Shown here one piece after another: positions 15,889 through 26,407 of a stretch of DNA of 64,000 nucleotides. The DNA is from Sulfurimicrobium sp964384915. Lineage in GTDB: Bacteria; Pseudomonadota; Gammaproteobacteria; Burkholderiales; Sulfuricellaceae. Positions within the stretch are counted from its first letter, which is position 1. Every line of letters begins with the position of its first letter. A model generated the notes under the pieces. It made no database searches, was not told the origin of the DNA, and was given only the letters and a program-made list of their open reading frames with translations. Position numbers and translations under genes: made by a program. The stretch is from the NCBI GenBank assembly GCA_964384915.1, contig CAYLMA010000002.1, positions 1 through 64,000 of the forward strand, written 5' to 3'.

Positions 15889-17580
15889 TCAGTACAACTG
15901 GATGGTTGTGTCGAAGTGCCAGGTTCGGCGGATTTCGACTACATCGTACTCGCGAGCCAGTGCAGCCGGGAACACTGGGTAGGGCCTCTGGCCTTCCACG
16001 ATGCGCCTTATCGCCTCATCGACTTCCGCCACGCCACTGGAGAGAACGAAGGTCACTGACTCCACGGATCCGTCGCTGCGGATGGCCACCGTCACCATGG
16101 GATTGGTGTGAGGCCGCTTCGCCACTTCGCGGACCGTGTCGACAGGCGTGTTGAATTGGATCTTCCGGGCCCACGCCTCCGCGTACTGGATGAGTTCGAC
16201 GTTGGGATGGGTGCGCCCCCATAGCCTGACCCGACGTGTGGCGCTCAACGAGAGGGGGAGCATGGAGGGTGGGCGAGCGGCAGCCGAGGCTGCTTTACGC
16301 CGGGCGGCTTCCTCATCGAGCTGACGCCCAATGGCCCGAAGCCGCGCATCCCGTCTCGCCTCCTCCTCTTGCCCCGCCAAAACGCGCCCGGCCTCTTGCC
16401 GTACCGCTGCCTGTCGCTCGGCTTCCTGGCGTTCAGCCTCCAGTCGTTCAGCCTCCAGTCGTGCAGCCTCGATGCGAGCGGCTTCCTGACGAGCGGCCTC
16501 GTGACGCTGCGCCTCTTGCCGTGCCGCCGCCTGTCGCGCGGCTTCCTGGCGTTCAGCTTCCAGCCTTGCAGCCTCGACGCGCGCCGCTTCCTGCCGAGCG
16601 GCCTCGTGACGCTGCGCCTCCAGCTGTGCCGCCGCCTGTCGCGCAGCTTCTTGGCGCTCGGCTTCCAATCGTGCCGCCTCGGCGCGAGCTGCTTCCTGAC
16701 GAGCGGCCTCGCTACGCTGCGCCTCTTGCCGTGCCGCTGCCTGTCGTGCAACTTCCTGGCGCTGTGCCTCTTCTAGTCGTGCAGCCTCAACGCGCGCAGC
16801 TTCCTGTCGTTGCGCCTCCAACTGATCCGCCTGTCGTTGCACCTCGCGCTCCGAAGGATCGAGCTTGGCCACTTCAACGGCTTGCTCCCGCACCTCCGGT
16901 TCGGCTCGCTTCTGCGCTAGCTTGCCGGCAGGAGGCGCCGGCATCACGGTCTCCGGGCTAGAAGCGCTTGGCGCAACCGCAGTGACAGTCGTTGGCGCCA
17001 ATGGAGCGGCAGGCATGATAAACGTGGTCTCGTCGGACCGCTCCAAGACAATCACTGCCGTGTCAGGGATCTGTGTGAGCGCGGCGTCACCGGACCCTTC
17101 GGTATGCAAAGGCGCTTTCGCAGGAGCCGCATCGATCGCGATGTTTTGCTCTGGCTCGGCCTGTGCCATCGCCTTGGGCACGATCACTTGTGACGTCTGG
17201 TCCAGGGTCGGCGAAGAGGGCTCGGATGGTCTCGGGACCGGCCCACCGGCAACAGTCTGCTCGGTCGATGCCTGCTGCAGCGGCTCCTTGACTGACGTAC
17301 CCGCCGGCTTCGCGGCTCTGGCCTGCGCCGGTGCGAGCACGACGCGTAGATCGGGCGCCTCGATCCGTCGATCTCGCCACTGGAGGCCGAAGCTCGAAAG
17401 CCCAAGTCCCTGGCCACCGAAGATCAAGCCCAACAGCAGCGTGTGAATCAGGAGGGAGAGCAGGAGTGCAAGAGCCAGCCGCCTGCCTTCGGCGCTCATG
17501 CGTTGGCTCGGCCGCCAGCCGCGGCCTGCGGCTCCCGGAGATGGCGGCGTCCGCGCGGCGTTTGAACCTAAGGTACTCAA
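15889..17580 (-). CDS. TonB/TolA-like energy transducer with long helical repeats
   Basis: A 563-residue protein with a single N-terminal membrane anchor (LALALLLSLLIHTLLLGLIF, residues about 35-54). A variable Pro/Ala-rich stretch follows to about 225. A long Ala/Glu/Arg/Gln helical rod at about 235-430 is built of xEAAR-type pentapeptides in 35-residue tandem repeats. The C-terminal domain (about 460-563) has TonB_C features (IRSDGSVESVTFVLSSGVAEVDEAIRRIV, then YPVFPA). It should couple inner-membrane energy to an outer-membrane receptor or act like TolA. No exbB/exbD or tolQ/R is nearby. An alternative start lies at 17499, just before the membrane segment. Confidence 0.83.
   Translation of the reverse strand: MSTLGSNAARTPPSPGAAGRGWRPSQRMSAEGRRLALALLLSLLIHTLLLGLIFGGQGLGLSSFGLQWRDRRIEAPDLRVVLAPAQARAAKPAGTSVKEPLQQASTEQTVAGGPVPRPSEPSSPTLDQTSQVIVPKAMAQAEPEQNIAIDAAPAKAPLHTEGSGDAALTQIPDTAVIVLERSDETTFIMPAAPLAPTTVTAVAPSASSPETVMPAPPAGKLAQKRAEPEVREQAVEVAKLDPSEREVQRQADQLEAQRQEAARVEAARLEEAQRQEVARQAAARQEAQRSEAARQEAARAEAARLEAERQEAARQAAAQLEAQRHEAARQEAARVEAARLEAERQEAARQAAARQEAQRHEAARQEAARIEAARLEAERLEAERQEAERQAAVRQEAGRVLAGQEEEARRDARLRAIGRQLDEEAARRKAASAAARPPSMLPLSLSATRRVRLWGRTHPNVELIQYAEAWARKIQFNTPVDTVREVAKRPHTNPMVTVAIRSDGSVESVTFVLSSGVAEVDEAIRRIVEGQRPYPVFPAALAREYDVVEIRRTWHFDTTIQLY
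16420..16775 (-). repeat. 105-bp tandem repeats inside the TonB-like gene
   Basis: About three and a half copies of a 105-base unit encode 35 residues each, running QEAARQAAARQEAQR then HEAARQEAAR then (V/I/A)EAARLEAER. Copies differ at few positions, which suggests recent unequal exchange. Length variation between strains is expected. Confidence 0.8.
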
Positions 17581-17827
17581 GCGTGCTCCGCCGTCGCTGC
17601 TCGGGCACTGCTGTTAGCGCCAGGCAGGATGGCCCCTCCCCCTGTGCGGCTGTTGACCTGACAGGTCCACCGGTCATGTCTTTGCCAATGCACATGGGAG
17701 ACACTCGTGAACCGCATCCGGTCCCTATTCTTTTCCACGCCCGTAAGCCTAGGGCGTCTATTCTCACGGTTCCAAACGAACCGTCGACGTGCGGGGAGCC
17801 ATTGCGCACCGAATGAGGAACCCGGCG
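17581..17827. other. Gene-free stretch before the IS end
   Basis: Nothing supportable as a gene is seen here. Open frames crossing it overlap the tonB-like gene antisense and show no family features. It lies upstream of the TonB-like gene and should contain its promoter, but no clear -35/-10 pair was identified. Confidence 0.5.
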
Positions 17828-18000
17828 TGTTGATTTCCAGTGAATTCTGACCCGGTATTTCCATTTAAAACTGACCCGGCTATTTAAGCGTAGTATACCT
17901 ACGCTGGTGCGGATAAGATCAGTTTCTGTTTCTTCCCCTCCTTGGTGTTTCGTGCGGTTGATTTGTTCCGTTTCGTGGATTCAGATCGACGCTCCTATCC
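17828..18000 (-). mobile_element. IS21-family end remnant
   Basis: From 17828 the sequence TGTTGATTTCCAGTG is followed by two spaced copies of CTGACCCGG (17846-17855 and 17871-17879) separated by a TTTCCATTTAAAA-type spacer. This is the multiple-terminal-repeat pattern of IS21-family ends, read outward on the minus strand. About 100 bases further in, a Lys/Arg-rich tail could be coding for a lost IstB end. No istA or istB frame remains, so it is a relic. Confidence 0.6.
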
Positions 18001-18239
18001 GTCATACGGCTGCTTGGGGTCTGGCGCCGTCTCTCAATGTTTGCGGAAGCAGACATTCATGCTGAGATTGCGGCCAATGCCGGCAATCAGATGAACACGA
18101 GCCACTCGTCGGCCTCGATGCCACCGGCAGCCCTTTGGCACACAGTGGCTATTTGAAGATGGTTTCGAGCGCTTCGCGGGGAGTTCGATTGCTGGGAACA
18201 CCCCTTGCAGTGTGGGGCTATTTTCTCTTGGGCAAAGCA

Positions 18240-18302
18240 AAAGAAATAGAACCGCCGCCGGGCGGCCCGGCACCCAATCAAGCATGCGCGAAGCGCATTC
18301 AA
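18240..18302. repeat. Dispersed repeat, CCCGGCACCCAATCAA type
   Basis: The stretch CCCGGCACCCAATCAAGCAT followed by GCGCGAAGCGCATTC recurs with two or three changes at 62109-62144. Here the left arm is degenerate. It lies in gene-free DNA downstream of trpC. Between 18000 and 18240 no feature was recognised. Confidence 0.75.
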
Positions 18303-18404
18303 CTGGCAACGCATCGTTTGGGGTTCGCCACGCTCACCCCAACCTACGCGAAGGGCCTTTTTCAGGTTACATCAGGCCCAACACGATGGGCACGCAGCGA
18401 CCGG

Positions 18405-19193
18405 CTAGCCAAACAGCCGCCCCAGTTCCACACCGGGGTCCTTGGCGCGCATGAAGGCCTCGCCGACCAGGAAGGCGTTGACATGGTGCTGGCGCATGCG
18501 CTGCACGTCTTCCACCTTGAGGATGCCGCTTTCGGTGATCACGATGCGATCTTTTGGAATCCTTGGCAGCAGTTCCAGCGTGGTTTCCAGCCGGGTTTCG
18601 AAGGTGCGCAGGTTGCGGTTGTTGATGCCGATCAGCGGCGTTTTCAGTTGCAGCGCCAGTTCCAGTTCGGCCGCGTCGTGCGATTCCACCAGCACCGCCA
18701 TGCCGAGTTCATGGGCAACCGCTTCCAGTTCCAGCATGCGCGGCAGGCTCAGCGCGGCCACGATGAGCAGGATGCAGTCCGCGCCGATGGTGCGGGCGCG
18801 GCAGATCTGGTAGGGGTCGATCATGAAATCCTTGCGCAGCACCGGCAATTTGCAGGCGGCGCGCGCATCGATCAGGTCGTTCTTGCTGCCCTTGAAGAAC
18901 TGGCTGTCGGTGAGCACTGACAGGCACGCAGCGCCGTGCTGTTCGTAACTCCTGGCAATCGCCGCCGGGTCGAACTGTTCCCGGATGATGCCTTTCGATG
19001 GGCTGGCCTTCTTGATTTCGGCGATCACGGCCGGCTTTCCCGCCGCGAATTTTGCACGCATGGCGCCGATGAAATCGCGCGTCTGCGGCATCGTTTCCGC
19101 TTCGGCGCGGATGGCGGCATAGGATTTCTTTTCCACCGCGCGGGTTACTTCCAGCCGCTTTACCTCGATGATTTTATTAAGAATATCTGACAT
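18405..19193 (-). CDS. trpC: Indole-3-glycerol phosphate synthase
   Basis: A 262-residue single-domain TIM-barrel enzyme that closes the indole ring in tryptophan synthesis. The motifs VIAEIKKASPSKGIIRE (catalytic Lys), LSVLTDSQFFKGS, VLRKDFMIDPYQI, LIGINNRNLRTF and ITESGI are intact. The start codon follows the stop of a toxin gene with no gap (TAAATG) and its ribosome site (GGGAGG) lies inside the toxin gene. It is therefore co-transcribed with the toxin-antitoxin pair and trpGD. Confidence 0.97.
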   Translation of the reverse strand: MSDILNKIIEVKRLEVTRAVEKKSYAAIRAEAETMPQTRDFIGAMRAKFAAGKPAVIAEIKKASPSKGIIREQFDPAAIARSYEQHGAACLSVLTDSQFFKGSKNDLIDARAACKLPVLRKDFMIDPYQICRARTIGADCILLIVAALSLPRMLELEAVAHELGMAVLVESHDAAELELALQLKTPLIGINNRNLRTFETRLETTLELLPRIPKDRIVITESGILKVEDVQRMRQHHVNAFLVGEAFMRAKDPGVELGRLFG

Positions 19194-19484
19194 TTATTTT
19201 CTTGCCTCCCGGTTATGCCACACCCGAATGATGACCGGGTTGCCATGATGGTCAAGTCTGTAGCGCAGGACGTAATCCCCCGCGCCAAAAGCCGCGAACA
19301 CCTGCCTGCGATCGCTGCCGTCATCCATGGGCGCGCCCAACTCGGGGAATCGCTCCAGCCTGGTCGCGGCCGCCTGTATACACAACACGGCATCCATGGC
19401 CGCTTGCGGATTTTTTTCGGCCAGAAAGACATAAAGTCTTTCGATATCTTCAAGCGCCTCCGGCAGCCACTTCAGCGCGGGCAT
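19194..19484 (-). CDS. RelE/ParE-type toxin
   Basis: A 96-residue small protein of the RelE/ParE superfamily. Typical blocks are the N-terminal LKWLPEALEDIERLYVFLAEKNPQAA helix pair, RLERFPELGAPM, and the late DYVLRYRLDHHGNPVIIRVWHNREARK strand pair. ParE members inhibit gyrase and RelE members cleave mRNA; the pattern fits ParE slightly better but target is not established. It overlaps the antitoxin gene by 13 bases and directly abuts trpC, an unusual position for a TA toxin. Confidence 0.88.
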   Translation of the reverse strand: MPALKWLPEALEDIERLYVFLAEKNPQAAMDAVLCIQAAATRLERFPELGAPMDDGSDRRQVFAAFGAGDYVLRYRLDHHGNPVIIRVWHNREARK

Positions 19485-19744
19485 GGCCGGTTTTCACCCC
19501 TTGCCAGCGCATCCAGCCAGTTCATGGCCTCCTCGTTGCCAACAAAGTGGCCGGTAGCCTGGTAACGCTCCCAGCGCTCCGCATCTTCGCGCCGTTCCTG
19601 CTCCGCGCGTTCTTCCCGGTTCAGGTATTCGATAATGGCCGTTTTCACCAGCCAGTGGCTGGCACGATCCTTGGTTTCACCCAGCTTCCTGAGGCGGTCG
19701 CGTGTTTCCTGGTCAAGCTTTATTCCCAGCGTGGTAGAGCCCAT
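19472..19744 (-). CDS. CopG/RHH-type antitoxin
   Basis: A 90-residue protein. Residues 1-45 form a ribbon-helix-helix DNA-binding domain (TTLGIKLDQETRDRLRKLGE then SHWLVKTAIIEYL). Residues 46-90 are a charged tail likely to bind the toxin. Such antitoxins repress their own promoter. It starts 62 bases after trpD on the same strand, so the TA pair sits within the trp operon. Confidence 0.88.
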   Translation of the reverse strand: MGSTTLGIKLDQETRDRLRKLGETKDRASHWLVKTAIIEYLNREERAEQERREDAERWERYQATGHFVGNEEAMNWLDALARGENRPCPR

Positions 19745-19806
19745 TTTTCACCCCTCCGGTTGCGACAATAGCAACCATTATGCGCCGCCTTCATGGTGGG
19801 AGCAAC

Positions 19807-20835
19807 TCAGTGCTTGAAGCGGTTTGAAATTTCCACCAGTTGGCGCAGTTTTTCGCGCGCCGCGCCGCTTTCGATCGCCTCGTGCGCCTTGGCGATGCCT
19901 TCCGCCAGGGTTTCCGCGCACCCGGCGACATAGATCGCGGCGCCCGCGTTGAGCAGCACGATGTTTCTGGCCGGGCCGGGCAGGTTGTCGAGCACGCCGA
20001 GCAGCATGTCGCGGGCCTGGGCCGCATCCCACACCTTCAGGACTTCCAGGTCGCAGGTGTCGAAGCCGAACTCGCGCGGCTGCAGGGTGTATTCGCTGAT
20101 TTCGCCGTCCTTCAGCTCGGCCACCAGGGTTTCGCCGGAGAGGGTGATCTCGTCCAGGCCGTCAGAGCCGTGCACCACCATCACGTGGCTGCTGCCCAGG
20201 CGCTGCAGCACGCGCGCCTGGATGCCGACCAGGTCGGGATGGAACACGCCCATGACCTGGTTGCTGGCCCCGGCCGGGTTGGTGAGCGGGCCCAGCACGT
20301 TGAAAATCGTGCGCACCCCGAGTTCGCGCCGCACCGGCGCGGCGTATTTCATGGCGCCGTGGAAGTTGGGCGCGAACATGAAGCCGATGCCGATTTCGTC
20401 GATGCTGTGGCCGACCTGCTCAGGGGTGAGGCTGAGGTTGACGCCGAGGGCTTCCAGCACGTCGGCCGAGCCGCAGGTGGAAGACACCGAACGCCCGCCG
20501 TGCTTGGCCACGCGCGCCCCGGCGGCGGCGGCGACGAAGGCGGAGGCGGTGGAGATGTTGAAGGTGTGCGCGGCATCGCCGCCGGTGCCGCAGGTATCGA
20601 CCAGGTGCCCGGTGTTGGCCACCGGCACCTTGGTGGCGAATTCGCGCATCACCTGGGCGGCGGCGGAAATCTCGCCCACCGTTTCCTTCTTCACCCGCAG
20701 GCCCATGAGGATGGCGGCGATCTGCGCCTGGGTCACTTCCCCGCTCATGATCTGGCGCATCAGCGACAGCATCTCGTCGTGGAAAATCTCGCGCTGCTCG
20801 ATCAGCCGGACGAGCGCATCTTTTGGCGTGATCAT
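19807..20835 (-). CDS. trpD: Anthranilate phosphoribosyltransferase
   Basis: A 342-residue enzyme that joins anthranilate to PRPP in tryptophan synthesis. The PRPP-binding motif VDTCGTGGDAAHTFNIST, the AKHGGRSVSSTCGSADVLEALG block and the NVLGPLTNPA block are intact. The ATG at 20835 overlaps the trpG stop by four bases. A longer frame upstream to 21171 is an out-of-frame shadow of trpG. Confidence 0.97.
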   Translation of the reverse strand: MITPKDALVRLIEQREIFHDEMLSLMRQIMSGEVTQAQIAAILMGLRVKKETVGEISAAAQVMREFATKVPVANTGHLVDTCGTGGDAAHTFNISTASAFVAAAAGARVAKHGGRSVSSTCGSADVLEALGVNLSLTPEQVGHSIDEIGIGFMFAPNFHGAMKYAAPVRRELGVRTIFNVLGPLTNPAGASNQVMGVFHPDLVGIQARVLQRLGSSHVMVVHGSDGLDEITLSGETLVAELKDGEISEYTLQPREFGFDTCDLEVLKVWDAAQARDMLLGVLDNLPGPARNIVLLNAGAAIYVAGCAETLAEGIAKAHEAIESGAAREKLRQLVEISNRFKH

Positions 20836-21404
20836 GCGCGTTTCTCCTTGAGGAAATTGGCCAGCATCTGGTGGCCGTGCTCGGTCAGGATGGATTCGGG
20901 GTGGAACTGCACGCCCTCCACCTGCAGGGTCTTGTGGCGCACCCCCATGATCTCGCCGTCGTCGGTCCAGGCGGTGATTTCGAGGCAATCCGGCATGCTC
21001 TCGCGCTCGATCACCAGCGAGTGGTAGCGCGTGGCGGTGAAGGGGTTGGGCAGGCCCTTGAACACGCCCACGTCCTTGTGGTGGATGAGCGAGGTCTTGC
21101 CGTGCATGAGCTGCTTGGCGTGGACGATCTTGCCGCCGAACGCCTGGCCGATGCTCTGGTGGCCGAGGCACACGCCCAGCAGCGGCACCTTGCCGGCGAA
21201 TGCCTGGATCGCCGCCACCGAGATCCCGGCCTCTGAAGGCGAGCAGGGGCCGGGCGAAATCACGATATGGTCGGGCTTGAGGGCGGCCACCTGTTCCACG
21301 GTGATCTCGTCGTTGCGGTAAACCTGCACGTCCTCGCCCAGTTCACCGAAGTATTGCACCAGGTTGTAGGTGAAAGAATCGTAGTTGTCGATCATCAATA
21401 GCAT
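20832..21404 (-). CDS. trpG: Anthranilate synthase glutamine amidotransferase subunit
   Basis: About 190 residues, class I glutamine amidotransferase that supplies ammonia to TrpE (and possibly PabB). The catalytic Cys is in PLLGVCLGHQSIGQAFG, and the His-Glu pair in VQFHPESILTEHG. The oxyanion block VISPGPCSPSEAG is present. The start at 21404 (MLLMIDNYDSF) fits family length; an upstream ATG at 21416 adds four residues. trpE is not adjacent; a TA pair lies in the expected upstream position. Confidence 0.95.
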   Translation of the reverse strand: MLLMIDNYDSFTYNLVQYFGELGEDVQVYRNDEITVEQVAALKPDHIVISPGPCSPSEAGISVAAIQAFAGKVPLLGVCLGHQSIGQAFGGKIVHAKQLMHGKTSLIHHKDVGVFKGLPNPFTATRYHSLVIERESMPDCLEITAWTDDGEIMGVRHKTLQVEGVQFHPESILTEHGHQMLANFLKEKRA

Positions 21405-21469
21405 GAAATAACCCAATACATTGATTTAATTAAATATTAACATTTGTTCAAATACAGCCGTCATGGCCG

Positions 21470-21745
21470 TCAATACACTGCATCATGATCGCCCACATTC
21501 ACCGGGATGATCTGCTCATCCTGAATCAGCAACTCCAAGGTAATGCGGTACGAAAGATTGATCGAAACCGAGTGCAGTGCCTGCAATTTTCCACTCAAGG
21601 GATGCAGGCGCAAGGAAGGATGATGGGGATTGAGCTCAAGCAGTTGCAGCGTTTTCAGATACTGCTTTTCCAGATCGGGATGCCGCTTGAGAAAACGCGC
21701 CGCGCGTTTTGAGTATTGCTCGGTAAAAACCAGCCGGTAGCTCAT
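21470..21745 (-). CDS. RelE-superfamily toxin
   Basis: A 91-residue toxin candidate of the RelE/YafQ type. Typical features are MSYRLVFTEQYSKRAARFLKRHPDLEKQY, the middle LRLHPLSGKLQALHSVSINLSYRI (RLHPLKG...YSIRINxxYRI pattern) and the end VNVGDHDAVY (IGxHDxVY pattern). The start is set by a 4-base overlap with the antitoxin stop. Members usually cleave mRNA on the ribosome. Confidence 0.88.
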   Translation of the reverse strand: MSYRLVFTEQYSKRAARFLKRHPDLEKQYLKTLQLLELNPHHPSLRLHPLSGKLQALHSVSINLSYRITLELLIQDEQIIPVNVGDHDAVY

Positions 21746-21999
21746 GCAGCAGATTTTGCCCGCGCCACGTGCTCCTCCGGCGACTCCTGCACAAACCGCC
21801 CCGCCGCCATATCGGCGCGGGTTTCTGCCAGTGCCGCCTCCAGTTCGCATTCGCGCAGATAGTGATACTGCGCGATATCCATCACCACAAAGCGCTCCTT
21901 GCCGCGGACCGAAACAATGGCCTCGGAATGCTGCTCAAGCATGGCTTCAATTGCCGCCACCCCCTTGGTTTTCAGATCATTCGCTGTCAGATGTGACAT
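21742..21999 (-). CDS. Phd/YefM-type antitoxin
   Basis: An 85-residue antitoxin. The N-terminal domain (LTANDLKTKGVAAIEAMLEQHSEAIVSVRGKERFVVMDIAQYHYLRE) matches the Phd/YefM dimer fold that binds operator DNA. The acidic tail from residue 55 should wrap the toxin. It is transcribed toward trpG and lies between trpG and metH. Confidence 0.88.
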   Translation of the reverse strand: MSHLTANDLKTKGVAAIEAMLEQHSEAIVSVRGKERFVVMDIAQYHYLRECELEAALAETRADMAAGRFVQESPEEHVARAKSAA

Positions 22000-22086
22000 G
22001 GCACGCCTCCTGTTGCACCGTTGTCAATGCGTTGAATAATGCGCTCAACAGTGCGATCAATCAAGCGAAATACGCTTGCCCTGCCC

Positions 22087-25908
<3,822 letters not shown>

Positions 25909-25989
25909 GATTATGCGGTGTTATTCAGGCGGAAAAGGGTGTAATAATATCACCAGATGCCAACTCACTGAACGACAAGGAGGTTCTGG

Positions 25990-26376
25990 ATGGAACACCT
26001 CACTCCCAAGCAAGCATACGAATACCTGCACACCAAGCGTGAGGCGGTATTCATCGACGTGCGCAGCGAAATGGAATTCCTTTTCGTCGGCCACCCGGAT
26101 GGGTCGATCCTGATTCCCTGGGTGGACGCGCCGGACTGGGAAGTGAACCCGCACTTCGTTTCCCACGTCAAAACCGCCGCCAGCATCAACCGCCCGGTGG
26201 TGCTGATCTGCCGCTCCGGGCGGCGCTCGGTCGAAGCCGGGCTGGTGCTGGAACAGGCCGGACTCACTGAGGTCTACAACGTGCTGCATGGCTTCGAGGG
26301 CGACCTCGATGACCACTACCACCGCAACACGGTCAACGGCTGGCGCTTCGACGGCCTGCCCTGGACGCAGACCTGA
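25990..26376 (+). CDS. Rhodanese-like domain protein
   Basis: A 128-residue single rhodanese domain with no signal peptide, likely cytoplasmic. Family blocks are AYEYLHTKREAVFIDVRSEMEF, the active loop VLICRSGRRSVEAG with the persulfide-forming Cys, and VYNVLHGFEGDLD. Such proteins move sulfane sulfur between carriers; the substrate is not known. It is divergent from metH with an 81-base gap that must hold both promoters. AAGGAGG just upstream is a strong ribosome site. Confidence 0.92.
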   Translation: MEHLTPKQAYEYLHTKREAVFIDVRSEMEFLFVGHPDGSILIPWVDAPDWEVNPHFVSHVKTAASINRPVVLICRSGRRSVEAGLVLEQAGLTEVYNVLHGFEGDLDDHYHRNTVNGWRFDGLPWTQT

Positions 26377-26407
26377 GTTGCAGGCCGGGCTAGGGTAGTG
26401 TTGCACG

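Noticed and set aside
16380..16850. CRISPR-like repeat array
   Set aside because: The repeats are contiguous coding repeats without spacers and stay in frame in the TonB-like gene.
25909..25989. Cobalamin riboswitch before metH
   Set aside because: The 81-base gap is too short and lacks the B12-box pattern.
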